Shown piece after piece: positions 1-11,830 of a stretch of 64,000 bases of DNA. The stretch lies in assembly GCA_034359265.1 (NCBI GenBank), contig CP136891.1, forward strand, positions 59,310,001 to 59,374,000. Direction: 5' to 3'. The translations under genes and the position numbers were made by a program. Positions within the stretch are counted from its first letter, which is position 1; the number at the start of each line of letters is the position of its first letter. This DNA is from Canna indica (taxonomy: Eukaryota > Streptophyta > Magnoliopsida > Zingiberales > Cannaceae). Below the pieces are notes generated by a model that saw only the letters and a program-made list of their open reading frames with translations, had not been told where the DNA came from and made no database searches.

Positions 1-56
1 TATGTTTTTAATATTAATTTTTGAGTTTTTAAATATTATTTCCTGATTTTGTTTTT

Positions 57-194
57 AAATAATATTTTAAATTTATTTAGTTTAAAATAATTTATTTGGA
101 ATAATTTATTTTAATATTACATTTATTTCATATTTGATTTTTAGCCATAAAAATTATTACTAGTTTTATTATTTTTCATCTTTATATAATTTGA

Positions 195-270
<76 letters not shown>

Positions 271-499
271 CAATTGCTCTTGGTGCACATTTAAAGTATT
301 TTCTATTTTTAATTTTGGATATATTATGTGAATAATTAATTAAAAAAATTAACGTATTGAATTATTTTTTTTATTGGTTTTGAGTTTCATTGCTTGAGTT
401 TGTTTAAAATACGACTTCAAAACTAAATAAATTTATGTAGTTTAAAATAATTTAATTTTATTTATTTTTCTAATTTATTTTAATTTTTTACACTGCATT

Positions 500-530
<31 letters not shown>

Positions 531-606
531 GGTTGTTGAAATATATAGATTTACTATAATTGCTATTGATGTGGTTATTTAATGTTTATTATATCAACCT
601 AATTTC
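57..606. repeat. Left arm of a large inverted repeat
   Basis: This stretch pairs, as reverse complement, with 2661-3168. Matching landmarks are the GCTCTTGGTGCACATTTAAAG block near 277, the GAGTTTCATTGCTTGAGTTTG block near 381 and the GGTTGTTGAAATATATAG block near 531. All three occur in reverse order and opposite strand in the right arm. Identity looks high except at the TA microsatellite, which is longer here. Internally the arm seems to hold two related units of roughly 250 bp (AAATTTATTTAGTTTAAAAT near 69, a similar block near 427). Arm limits are read by eye to about 10 bp. Confidence 0.85.
203..268. repeat. (TA)n microsatellite
   Basis: An uninterrupted TA run of about 65 bp inside the left inverted-repeat arm. 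The corresponding run in the right arm (about 3009-3024) is much shorter, so the tract has expanded or shrunk since the arms formed. Confidence 0.95.
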
Positions 607-1126
607 TTATTGCTATAGATTTACTCTAATTGCTATAGATTTACTGTAATTGCTATAATTACTATTTATAGATTTAGTAACAATTAAGATTAATGGAGGA
701 ATTGCATCGAATTAATTATTGTAATTAATATTAAATTAGAATTAACAATTAATGCAGGAAGTTAATAAATTGAATTGAAATTAACAATTGACTTTCTTTA
801 CTATTGCATAAAATTAACTATTGGAATTAATATTAAATTGAAATTAATGTGAAAAGTTAACAAATTGGATTGAAATTAACAATTGAAATTAATAGCAGAA
901 AAAAAACTAAAATTATAAATTTTGTAAAGCTGGCATGTCAACAAACTTTTCATGTGAAAGTGTCACATGTCAGTAGTGAATCTTACTTATATATATATAA
1001 GATATAAAATTCAAAATTAATTATTTACAATATTAATAATGTTTTAAATTAATTTTATTGGTAGATTAAACATGGAAATTATTTTTAGAGGGAACACATA
1101 TTCATGTGGAAGTGACACGTGTCAAT
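607..1126. other. AT-rich spacer in the loop, with a Helitron-like segment
   Basis: No gene is visible. Positions 607-900 carry runs of short ATTAATTGAAATTAACAATT-like words. The part from about 990 to 1130 is the reverse complement of a repeat seen at 11700-11830 and, more weakly, at 13700-13810. The shared words are CTTCCACATGAATATGTGTT and AACATTATTAATATTG. I read it as an end of an AT-rich non-autonomous element, possibly a Helitron, abutting the plastid-derived insert. Confidence 0.45.
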
Positions 1127-2377
1127 ATAATTTTGTTTCATTTCTTCTAGTGCAATCACAAAAACTTTTTTGATTATGGGTCTACTACCAGAAATTCAAT
1201 GCGTAATCTCAGCATTCAATGTATATTCCTTAATAATCTAATTTTTCAATTATTCAATCATTTCAATTTACCAAGTTCAACGTTAGCCATATCGGTCAAC
1301 ATTTATATGTTTCGATGCAACAATAAGATGTTATTTATAACAAGTAGTTTTATTGGTTGGTTAATTAGTCACATTTTCTTCATGAAATGGGTTGGATTGG
1401 TATTAGTCTGGATACGACAAAATCATTCTATTCGATCTAAATCTAATAGGTACATTGTGTCAAAATTGAGAAATTCTATGGCTCGAATATTTAGTATTAT
1501 CTTATTTATCACTTGTGTCTACTATTTAGGCATAATGCCATCGCCTATTGTGACTAAGAAATTGACAGAAATAGAAGAAAGGAGAGAGAGTGGGAAAGAA
1601 AGCGATGTAGAAACAATTTCCTTTCGGAAGGAGACTAAACATGAACAAGAGGGATCCACCGAAGAAGACTCTTCCCTTTATTCGGAGGAAAAGGACGATT
1701 CAGACAAAATAGATGAAACAGAAGAGATACGAGTGAATGGAAAGGAAAAAACAAAGCATGAATTCCACTTTCACTTTAAAAACACATGCTATAAAGATAG
1801 CCTAGTTTACGATGATTCTTATCTTAATACCTATCAAGATAATTACGAATTGGGAAGACTTCAAAAAAATGAAAAAACTTTTTTCCGCTTTGAAAAAGTA
1901 AAACAACCCGTTGAACCTGAATCTCTTGTAACTTTTCTTTTCGATTATAAGCGGTGGAATCATCCATTGCGATATATAAAAAATAATTGATTTGAAAATA
2001 GTGTACGAAATGAAATGTCACTATATTTTTTTTATACATGTTCAAGTGATGGAAAAGAAATAATATCTTTTACATATTCACCTAGTTTATCCACTTTTTC
2101 GAAAATAATAGAACGAAAAATTTCTTTGTACATGACAAAAAAATTTTCCCATGAAGACCTATATAATTATTGGGTTTCTACCAATGAGCAAAAAAAGTAC
2201 AACTTGAGTAATGAATTAATAAGTTGAATAAAAACTCTAGAAAAAGAAAAAATATTTATCTTACTCTAGATATACTCAAAAAAATGACCAGATTATGCAA
2301 TGATGAGAATGAGCAAGAATACTTGCCAAAAGCATATGATCCTTTTTTGAACGGATCATACCGTGAAACAATAAAAA
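1127..2377 (+). pseudogene. ycf1: Plastid ycf1 (TIC214) fragment in nuclear DNA
   Basis: The reading frame matches the N-terminal third of plastid Ycf1/TIC214, a subunit of the inner-envelope protein import complex. Recognisable stretches are [65 protein letters not shown]-like acidic repeats, [21 protein letters not shown] and YDPFLNG. Reading starts about 80 codons inside the gene and stops well before its end. One frame runs right through, interrupted by in-frame stops at 1148-1150 (TAG where the family has Trp), 1988-1990 and 2225-2227, with a further stop near 2266. It is a nuclear copy of plastid DNA (NUPT) lying between inverted-repeat arms, and is not functional. That this is plastid-derived is certain from the protein; that it lies in the nucleus is inferred from the transposons around it. 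Confidence 0.93.
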
Positions 2378-2660
2378 ATTGTATTCACATACAATCATGA
2401 ATGGTTTAATTACTTCTACATAAAATTCAAAAGAAATAGTTTGGATAAATAAGATTCACATACTTATATAAATCAAACATAATATAAATACAATGTAAAA
2501 AATTTGAAACAAATTAGAAAATAAAAAATCTAAATTATTTTAATCTACTTATAGATATAATTTTAAAATAAATTTGTCCCAATAAATTGTTTTAAACTAA
2601 TTAAATTTAAAATCTAATGTATTAAAAAATTAAAATAATAATAAATTAAAAATTAAAAAT

Positions 2661-3168
2661 ATAAAAAATTAGGTTGATATAAAAAAATATTAAATAACCA
2701 CATCAATAGCAATTATAGTAAATCTATATATTTCAACAACCTATATATATACATATATATATATATATATAATATAGTTGCAGTGTAAAAAATTAAAATA
2801 AATTAGAAAAATAAATAAAATTAAAATATTTTAAACTACATAAGTTTATTTAGTTTTGAAATACTATTTAAAACAAACTCAAGCAATGAAACTCAAAACC
2901 AATATAAAAAATAATTCAATATGTTAAATTTTTTAATTAATTATTCAAATAATATATCCAAAATTAAAAATAGGAAATACTTTAAATGTGCACCAAGAGC
3001 AATTGCAATATATATATATATATAAACAACCAAATTATATAAATATGAAAAATAATAAAACTAGTAATAATTTTTATGGATAAAAATCAAATATAAAATA
3101 AATGTAATATTAAAATAAATTAATCCAAATAAATTATTTTAAACTAAATAAATTTAAAATATTATTGC
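2661..3168. repeat. Right arm of the large inverted repeat
   Basis: Reverse complement of 57-606. It runs from AGGTTGATAT near 2672 through GGTTGTTGAA (complement, near 2735) and CTTTAAATGTGCACCAAGAG near 2980 to AATTTAAAATATTATT near 3160. Between the ycf1 fragment and this arm, 2378-2660 is featureless AT-rich DNA. Outside 3168 the sequence no longer matches the flank of the left arm. Confidence 0.85.
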
Positions 3169-3477
3169 AATATTTATGTTGACGTCCTAAAGTTTTTATG
3201 CCCAAAATGCTAGATAACTATGATTTAATTAGAGTTGTGTTTGGACTAAAAAAATGCAAGATCTATTTGTATTTATCATTTACCCACTAGTTTGACCATA
3301 TTTATGTAACAAGTTAACATATTCCATTTCTCGCCTTTGAGCTCTACAAAACAAAATCATAAATAAAAAAATACATGCGAGATGGGCGGGAATGTTTAGC
3401 TATTTTTAACCCCATTTGGATATTTGACATTGCTTTTGGGAGCATATAAGAGAATCATTCAACACATCTTAATATAT
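3169..3477. other. No feature seen
   Basis: About 300 bp of ordinary non-coding sequence between the inverted repeat and the first MITE. No open frame, repeat or motif stands out. Confidence 0.6.
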
Positions 3478-4013
3478 AGGGTAAATAAAAAAACCTCCAT
3501 GAACTATGACTTATTTGCAATTTTCTTCGTGAACTTTCAAATTAGATAAAAAAGGGACTAAACTTTTTGAAATTAACAAAAACACCTATTCTGTTAACTC
3601 AATGTTATGTATTTAATTTTTTTTTTAAAAAAATGACACGTGACAACCTTTCATTAGTTCAAATATTAAAAGATAAATAAAAAGTTAATTGAAAAATAAT
3701 AAATTAATAGTTAGAAAATATGAATTACAAATTTATTTCCTAATTAACTTTCCTACCAATTAATATTTCCTAATTTATAATTTATAAATTTATAAATTAA
3801 TTTTTTTATTTATCTTTTAATATTTGGACCAATAAAAAAGCTACCACATGTCATTTTAAAAAAAGATTCTATTAAATAAATGGCATTGAATTAACAAATG
3901 GGATGTTTTTGTTAGTTTCATAAAGTTTAGTAACTTTTTTGTCTAATTTCAAAGTTCATGAGAGTAATTGCAAATGGATCATAGTTCTAGAGAGATTTTT
4001 GTTATTTACCCTA
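3478..4013. mobile_element. Fold-back MITE, about 535 bp
   Basis: The ends are inverted copies: GGGTAAATAAAAAAACCTCC at the left and its imperfect complement ending TTGTTATTTACCC at the right. The complementarity continues inwards for most of the length (CATGAACTATGA / TCATAGTTC, GAACTTTCAAATTAGA / TCTAATTTCAAAGTTC, GACACGTGACA / CATGTC). There is no coding capacity. Flanks are TAATATATA and TAAATATAT, too AT-rich to call a target duplication with confidence. This is a typical long-TIR, non-autonomous DNA element; superfamily uncertain. Confidence 0.75.
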
Positions 4014-4189
4014 AATATATATATAAAGTAGAATATAATTTCCCTAGAAATTGACATGTGGTATTTGCTGGTTGTCAAAGCCACCAAGAAAAATTATATT
4101 TCATATATTTCTTAATTTTGTGATATCCACGAAAAAAATTAATTAATTTTATTTTGGTCTCAGCAAGAAAGCCAAGTGAATCACCGCAG

Positions 4190-7050
4190 GGCACGATTTG
4201 TTTAAATGGTCCTTACGCTTGAGGAAATGATTTTTATGATGTTGAATCAGAAGGTTGGGCTTGAATGGAGTTTGAATCAAGTTCGGAGATTCGATCGAAA
4301 CTTGATTTGGACGAGTCTAACTTGGTAAACGAGTTCACTTAAGATAAGGGCAAAAAGATAATTATGATTAAAAAAATACAAAATAGCACCTACTAGGACC
4401 GTACGGTTCCAAGAGGAGCCGCACGCACCCCCCATAGGCAAGAGGAGGAAGGAGGCAAATACTTGGAGGCCAGATTCTTGCCGTCACCAAAAATTGATCC
4501 ACGTCAGGTTTCAGGATGATCTTCTCCTTTCTTGATTCTTACTCGGATGAGTGGTTTGTTCCCTAGCTTGTAGGATCTCCCCATGCTTTGGTCGAACCCA
4601 CCTTGAGGGAAAACCTTGCTGAAATTTATTTTTCGGTGTGATTCGATGATTGATTCTTTATGCTTTGATGTGGTCTTTGAGGGGAATCGATACTCCTTGT
4701 GAGGGGTTAAGGTGCGGCAATCTTACAGTGATACCTAAACCCCTAGGCCATGTTTGCTTTGCATGATATGATTTGGATAGGATAGGATTTAAGATGGATA
4801 AGGGTGTGATAGAAATCCAAGAGGATTTCTTGAAATCCTATTCTATGTTTGTTTTGGCATAGGATAAGAAGCATGGATAGGATATGAAAATTCATATCCT
4901 ATAGATTTGGGCCCTAAACCCACCCCCTCCCTTGGATTTCTAAATCGGGCCAGTGGTGGATTTGAGCCAAAATAAATTCATCCAATATCCGACCCGATTC
5001 CTATCCATTGCTGCAGCAAACAATGGATTGGATTTTAAAATATAATCCACCTCCTTAATCCATTAAAGAAAATGATGCTCTAGGGCTTGCCAAACATGGT
5101 GATAGGGGAGAGTTATTAATATTTTCCGACATTGGTTTAATTGCATCATTTAAACTCGAATTTTCTTAAGGTTCTAAAGAATTGTTCATCTTTAGGATTT
5201 GGTGGATTGGAGGGAAGGTTTAGGGAAAGGCTTAGGACTGTCCCTACATTCAAGGGTAATTGTTCGACCTAACCTTAATTGAATCATACTTGAAGGTATT
5301 ATCTTCCTTGTTTAAATTATACTTGTTGGCACTGTGGAGGAGAGACAACCCTAACCAAATGGTGGTGTAGGGGAGTCTACGACGGTCCTAGGGTAACCAT
5401 CATTAGGGAGACATACAGGTCCCATAAATTGCAGTATTTCGTCTAGATGAATTGGGGCTCAAACGATGCTTGTGTTGAAGGGTAAATCCCTCTTAGAGGT
5501 TGGTTATACATGGGGCTGATTTAAGGGTAGCCCTAAAATATTAGGGTCGGCTGGACTTGAGGGTAGTGCTTTCTACCATAGAAAAGTGTCGATGTAGGGT
5601 GTCGAATGGCAAACAAAATGGCTCTATTCGACCGTATCATTAAATTAGGGGAGGAAGTAGAGTTAGACTTATAATGGAGTATGGAAAGACTAAATTCCGG
5701 ATAGAGGAAAATTAGCCACAAATATTTACTTCCCCGATACGGAAAGAGGTATTTTAATTTCAGTTTGGATTTGATTAAAATATGTTGAAATTGCTGCTTG
5801 AGTAAATTAGTTTATCATGCATTCTATTTCTGAAATTGTAGCTGAAGTATATGCTGAATAGTGGTGTTATTATTTTAGTTTATTAATACTGATTTTAGTG
5901 GTTGCCTATGTATTGTTGAAATTTTGTTATTGGATGTTAAAAATGTAGTGTTGAAAGGTCTTAGATGTTGGGTGATAGAGATGAAGAAAACTGAGTTTTC
6001 ATTAAAGCGAATGAGGCTGAAATTTCAGCTTGGTGTAGGACATTAAAGTGCTGAAATTTTCAGCTGCATAGACCTTTTCCCCTCGCTGAAAATTTCGCTG
6101 TTTTGTATACATTTTGAGGTTGAGATATATGTTGGATTAATGGATTGGGGGATAGAGTATTGATCCTATAAAAATATCAGATTTAGATATATAAGTAGAA
6201 ATGTTGAAATTTTCAGTCGTTAAAGGTTAACGGCTACTGAAATTTTTGCTCACCTATATGATGGGCTACTAATTGCTAGACAAACACACCTAGGGTTGAT
6301 TTGAGTTTGGTTGGAATGGTAGGGTACATGGATGAGAGTTTGGGGGCCCGAGAGAGGGCTAGGATAGGGCGCACTAGTGCGTACCCGATGTTTTCGGCAA
6401 AACACTCCAACCACTAGCGCAACTTATTTGGTGTATTTACATTTGTTATGGATGTTGTTGTGCTTGTGCTTGGTGGATGGTTGACCCGAGAAGTGCGTTG
6501 GCATGTGGAACTAATGTGATTATGGACCGAGAAGCTCGTTAGGGAGCCACGATGACGATCGATCCGGGGTGGCATTGGTTGGATGTACATTACCAACCAG
6601 ATGTGAGGGTTATTGAGGCTATTGGCCATCCTAGCTCAAAGGGCTTGGGGCGAAAAGCTCGCTAGGCTGAGATCCTAGTGATCGACCCGTGTGTTTGTTT
6701 ATTTGCATTCTATTATGATTTGTGCCGATATGTGCCGATGTGGATATGGGTGCGAGCGTGCACAAGATGGATGCTAGATTTTCATACGTGTTATCATGCT
6801 AGATTATTGTCACGTTGATTTATGTTATGCTGGTTATGTTATGATTATTATATATGTACACGTTGGCTTAGAGAGGGCTTGGGATCGAGCCACTCACTGA
6901 GTTCATTTTGAACTCACCACTCTTCTTTATGTTTTTCTTGCATATCTAACCAGTACACGTACGGTTGTACCTGTGTGGTGTGGTTGGGGGTTGCAATCTC
7001 AGGCAACGGATATCGTGACATGTCGGATCTCGTGACCCTGTGGTTTAGCC
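4190..7050 (+). mobile_element. Truncated Ty3/gypsy-type LTR (left copy)
   Basis: Belongs to the LTR family whose complete copies lie at 19387-22261 and 26764-29228. In order it carries a GC-rich segment near 4390-4510, a MITE (4746-5079), AGGGTTAGG-rich sequence, a run of TGAAATTTCAGC words at 5780-6250, the hairpin block near 6530-6600, and CACTCACTGAGTTCATTTTG near 6893. The usual 3' end (GTGTGACA plus primer-binding site) is missing: near 7050 the LTR runs straight into a HIBADH gene fragment. The same junction is present in inverted orientation near 61450. The family is assigned through the primer-binding sites of its relatives; no coding region is attached here. Confidence 0.75.
4746..5079. 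mobile_element. Tourist-like MITE nested in the LTR
   Basis: Left terminus GGCCATGTTTGCTTTG and a decayed right terminus, preceded and followed by CTA (4743-4745, 5080-5082) as a probable 3-bp target duplication. The homologous element at 63356-63688 keeps both termini in better shape. The GGCC.TGTTTGSTT end and 3-bp duplication fit the PIF/Harbinger (Tourist) type. No coding capacity. Confidence 0.7.
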
Positions 7051-7662
7051 ATCAACTCCCCATGGAAACAGATAAGAACTTGATGAAAAAGAACTTTAAC
7101 AAAAAAAGCTAGGGTATCAAAAATCTACCATTAGTTTGGATGTAAATCCACCATCATAATTCCTTGATGAAGGAACCCTTGTCATTACTCCAGATATTGT
7201 ATTGTAACTCACTGTCAAATTTGACATAGAATTACGCAATACTATACAAATTTTACTGGCATTATTACATTAGGAAAGCATAAAATCCTTGAATTTTAAT
7301 CTTACTACTTACAGGCTTTAGTCATGCATATGGAAGTTCTAAAGGTTTGATTAGTCATTAGTGATTAATTTACTCATCAACAAGAAACATATGCAAAAAT
7401 TTTAAAAGTTAAAATTAATCATAGATTGAGATTGTTAATTAAAAGACTAACTCACTGGTAACTGAGCAATACAAGATTTTTCCTAATATACTTTTGTTGC
7501 TAATCAAGATTTTAGCTGAAGAAAGTTCACATTGTTCTTAAACCATATTTCTAAGGAACAAGAATCATTCCTTTGGACAGCAAAAACTTCCATCATTCCA
7601 GATAACAAGTATTCGTTCAACATACAAAAGCTAATTGACCATGACAAGAGTTGTACAACAAG
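7051..7662 (-). pseudogene. 3-hydroxyisobutyrate dehydrogenase 3' fragment (left copy)
   Basis: On the minus strand one exon (7129-7211) encodes a peptide containing SYNTISGVMTRV and PSSRNYDGGFTSKLM, bounded by AG and GT splice signals. This matches the part of mitochondrial HIBADH (valine breakdown) that follows the third exon seen at 60.5 kb. The rest is intron sequence nearly identical, inverted, to 60822-61450. Homology ends abruptly near 7662, so upstream exons are absent in this copy. Non-functional. Confidence 0.8.
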
Positions 7663-8049
7663 TATTCTTATGCAATTGGTGGGTTGGCAGGTGGGATATG
7701 CATTCGGTTAGTGTAGATGGGAGGCTGGCATTCGCTAGATTTTTTTTATTTACCTGTTGTTGTTCACATTTAAGCGTTCTTTATATTGTTATCATATTAA
7801 TTGCCACTTGTAAGACTAAAAACTCTTCACGGAAGTTTCGGGGGTAGATAAGGTGGATAGATCCAAACTTAGAGGCAAATGTTGTAGTGTGATCAACACT
7901 ACTATATCACCTGTAATAGAGGATAACTAGTTATACACTAGGTCCACACAGCTTGTTGGTAGTAGTACGTTTCCTTGGTGGGAAGATAGAACTCAGACAT
8001 GTAGATATGCACACTTATCTCATTTTCCTTCTGGTTACGCATATGTTAT
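7663..8049. other. No feature seen
   Basis: Unassigned 390 bp between the HIBADH fragment and the next LTR piece. It may be LTR sequence too diverged to align by eye. The short open frame here resembles no family I know. Confidence 0.5.
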
Positions 8050-8926
8050 AGCTTGGTTGTAGATACCTGAATGTGAATGTGGATGTGGACCGAGAAGCTC
8101 GTCAGCCGCCACACTGACGACCGACCCGGGTGGCATCGAGCGGGAGATCGAAACGCTGAGACTAAGGTGATCAACGCCCAACTCATATACCAACGGGGCT
8201 CTAGATGATCGGACCGACAGGTCCTTGGACCGGGAAGCTCGTCAGTACTGCCACGCCGACGACCGACTCGGGTGGCTTGCATGAATAGTGGAATGATTTC
8301 ATTATTGTTTATCTCATGTTAAGTATTGTTGATATGCTTTTACTAAATTATTGTCCAGATAAATGCATGGTTGTATGGAGAATATCTGTATTTCTTGGAG
8401 CCTTCACTTTGTTACAAAACATTACGTTACTACCTACTCATGCACATATGCTAGCTTGTATTTATTGAACAAGGCTGTAGGAGATTTATCACTCACTAAG
8501 TCCGAGTTGGACTTACTTTTTTTCACCATCTTACAGCACCTGGGCGTAATCAAACATATACTGGAGTGCCGTAGCGCAGTTGGGGCGTCAGAGGCAGTCG
8601 ATCTCGTGGCACATCATGGTCAAGAGTTGGGTTTGAGTTGTTGAGTCATTTTCATATCCCTTATACTTTTTTGTAAATGGACATTTAAACCCTATAATTC
8701 TGTATTGAACTCAAGTAATTGTTTGTTTATTTTAATTGAGTCTGAACATTTGCAGTTATCAATTTTCTAATGGATTTTAGTTGGAACTTTTAATCATTTA
8801 TGTTATAGTAAGAATGTAGACTCTTATGTTGTCCAAATTTCGTATCTTATGACTTTATTGTTGGATTAGGCTTCGGGGTATCGATAGTACCCTAGCTGGT
8901 TACGCCTTGGTTTTGAGGTGTAACAA
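8050..8926 (+). mobile_element. 3' part of a gypsy-type LTR
   Basis: Contains two hairpin blocks of the family (8095-8140 and 8236-8280, each GAAGCTCGTCAG...GACGACCGAC), CACTAAGTCCGAGTTGGACTT near 8494, GATCTCGTGGCACATCATGG near 8600, and the family's 3' end GGCTTCGGGGTA...TTTTGAGGTGTAACA near 8870-8926. No clear primer-binding site follows. Confidence 0.7.
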
Positions 8927-8939
8927 ATACACAATGATT

Positions 8940-9440
8940 AAAGTTCTAATAGAAAGAAATGCATCGATCGACAAGAACTCGCGAGAGAAAACCCTATTTC
9001 AAATCTTATAGGGTCGGCCACCCGCCTCCCTTCAAAAACTATGCTAACCACTCACCTTGATTGGATCCCGAGGAAGCCTTGATGAAGACGAGCTCCGATC
9101 TCCTCGAGAGTCGACACGGACTCGGCGCCGACAAAATCTCCCCTCTCTCCCTTTTCCCCTTGCTCGGGCTGTGTGCGGCTCCAAGATGAGCTGCACGACT
9201 CATGATGAGAGATTATATTCCCTCATCGACAAATGACTCAAATGCGCCTCATATGACTTAACCTCTACTCGATTCGATCCGAGTCCGATTCGGTCTTTGA
9301 CTCAATCCACACTCAAGAGTCAAACTCGACTTTAATAAACATTTTATGCATAAAAGGAAATAACTATTAAGCTAATTTAAATTTCATATTTTCATGAGTT
9401 GAGTTATATCTTCTACTCGAGGCAATTCTATGGCTCGACC
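8940..9440 (-). mobile_element. 5' part of a gypsy-type LTR, inverted
   Basis: Resembles, in the same orientation, the sequence near 28400-29100 inside the solo LTR: TATAGGGTCGGCCAC, a CTCCGATC block, AAATGCGCC and ACTCGATTCGATCCGAGTC. It therefore represents the LTR's 5' half on the minus strand and lies tail to tail with the fragment before it. Confidence 0.55.
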
Positions 9441-9960
9441 CGACTAACTCTCAATTTGATGTGCTGCACAAAAATAAATTTTTATGTTAATAAATTTTCA
9501 GATCTTACCGAAACCAATCTCATAGCAAGGAAAATGAGAGAACAATAGAAGGAATAATAAAAAATAGAGACACGAACCGGACGACGAGACGAAAGGAAAG
9601 AAACTAACAAAACCCTAAGGTTTCGAGGAGAAACCTTCAAGGAAGCACAAGCGACACACCAGCACAACACTCATCAACACGAAGTAGGAGGAGGCGCCAC
9701 GAAAAGGTTGACTTGCACCACACGCCACCAAACAGGTCATGAGCACGGCACGAGATACCAAAAAGCTCCACCACGAATTCCTAGAGACTAACAACTTTAC
9801 TTGCACCGTACGACACTTCCAAATTCAAAAAGCATCAACAAAACCTTGCACGGCACGCCACCAGAGCACACAAGCAAAGCACAAAGCAATCAATTCTTCA
9901 GAACACGAAGCCCAAGCTTCTTGAGCCCAAAAAAACAACAGATACCAAGAAGCCTACATT
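9441..9960. other. No feature recognised
   Basis: Sequence of mixed composition with short overlapping frames on both strands. None resembles a protein family, and no repeat boundary was found. Confidence 0.5.
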
Positions 9961-9989
9961 AGAGGAAATCTTTATATTTATATAATTTT

Positions 9990-10540
9990 TCAATGTAATT
10001 TTAATTATTATAAAATAATATTAACCAAGTGATATATGTTTTCGATATATTAATCAATTGATATATATTTTAGATATATTAGATAAATAGTAATATCTTA
10101 ATTTAGTAGTTAAGCAAAAGTTTACAATTGAATTTTTAGAAAATTATATTTTAAATATCTATAATTATTTATTTATTATATATTAGATCTTTGTTTTATA
10201 TACCCTAAAAATAGCATTATTTTAATTATATATTTGGTTTATATTTTAATTTTATTATTTATTCATTTTTAATAGCATGTGAACAAAAATATCAAAAAAA
10301 TAATATAATGAATGTGTGATTAATGAATAAATGTGTTTAATAATAAATTATTTTATATATTTAAAAATAAATAGCATAATTGAAGAGATTGAAATAAAAA
10401 ATAATTTAATTATCAATAGTACAATTACATTGAGTTTTAATTTATATATTTTTTACATTATTGTGTTTGGTAAATTTTAAGTAATAAATAAAAATAATAT
10501 TTAACAAGGGATATGCACATTTTACTTTTACAATATATAA
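9990..10540. repeat. AT-rich direct repeat, copy A
   Basis: Shares with 11040-11640 and 12930-13540 the ordered words AAGTGATATATGTTTT, TTAATTTAGTAGTTAA, GGATCTTTGTTTTATA (here GATCTTTGTTTTATA), ATAATTTAATTATCAATAG and TTTGGTAAATTTTAAG. It is non-coding. Copies A and B are the closest pair. Confidence 0.8.
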
Positions 10541-11039
10541 ATTAAACTAAATTTTTTATTTAAACTAATTTTGATAATTTTATTTATTTTTGTTTATTCT
10601 CTATAAATAAATATAATTTAGTATAAATGTGTGTGATTATATAAGAAGCAAAATATTAATGATGATTATGTGTATATTTTTATTAATATTTTACTTTTTT
10701 ATGATTATAAATTTCAATATAATTTTATATTTTTTCATATTAATTCTTTGAAACTATTATTTATAAAATTATTTTATTAGCTTTGTCATTTTTAAAGAAA
10801 AAAAATATATAATTCAAAATTTTCTTATTTTTAAATAAGTTATATGCGCTTGTACAGTTTTAGTTGGTAGAGTTTATTTGTGTTATTATTTGTAAATTTT
10901 CTTATTTTTATATAAATTTTAAAAATAATAAAAAATATAAATATCAAAGTTATCTTAAATTAAATTATACTTTTAAATAATAATATTTATACCCAAATAA
11001 TTAAGAGTAATAATAAATATTATATAATTATATAATTTT

Positions 11040-11640
11040 TTAATGTAATTTATTATTATTATAAAATGATATTAAACAAGTGATATATGTTTTAGATATA
11101 TTAGATAAATAGTAATTCCTTAATTTAGTAGTTAAACAAAAGTTTACGATTGAATTTTTAGAAAATTATATTTTAAATCTCTATAATTATTTTTTTAGTA
11201 TATATTGGATCTTTGTTTTATATTCCCTAAAAATAGTATTATTTTAATTATATATGTGGTATAGATTTTAATTTTATAATTTATTCATTTTAATAGCTTG
11301 TAAATAAAAATATCAATAAAATATTATAATAAATGTGTGATTAATGAATAAATGAAATGTTTAATAATAAATTATTTTATATATTTAAAAATGAATAGCG
11401 TAATTGAAGAGATTGAAATAAAAAATAATTTAATTATCAATAGTAAAATTATATTGGGTTTTAATTTATATGTTTTTTATATTATTTTGTTTGGTAAATT
11501 TTAAGCAATAAACAAAAAAATATTTAACAAGAGATATGTACATTTTTTACTTTTACAGTATATAAATTAAACTAAATTATTTATTTAAAATAATTTTGAT
11601 AATTTTATTTATTTTTATTATCAAATTTATTTAAAATATA
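11040..11640. repeat. AT-rich direct repeat, copy B
   Basis: Second copy of the unit at 9990-10540, starting about 1.05 kb downstream in the same orientation. Small indels only. It ends just before the GTGCAATGCGCAC hairpin at 11668. Confidence 0.8.
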
Positions 11641-11830
11641 TATACATATATATTTGTGCAATGCGCACGTTTTTGACAAGTATAATATATAAAACACATC
11701 TTCATGTGGACACATGTCGCTTCCACATGAATATGTGTTTCCTAAAAAATTAACTTATGTAATCTACCAATTAAATTAAGTTCAAACATTATTAATATTG
11801 CAAATAATTAATTTTTAATTATTATTAAAT
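11641..11830 (+). mobile_element. Helitron-like end-to-end junction
   Basis: TTGTGCAATGCGCACGTTTT near 11665 can form a GTGC/GCAC hairpin followed at about 10 bp by ACAAGT, a weak version of the CTAG-type Helitron 3' end. Directly after it comes ATATATAAAACACATCTTCA, which resembles AT-rich non-autonomous Helitron 5' starts and recurs near 12010 and 13700. No Rep/helicase gene is present. The assignment rests on end structure alone. Confidence 0.4.

Noticed and set aside
1199..1990. 263-codon open frame starting MRNLSIQ
   Set aside because: As a separate nuclear gene it is rejected: ycf1 homology runs upstream through an in-frame TAG (1148) and downstream past two more stops, so it is part of one plastid-derived pseudogene.
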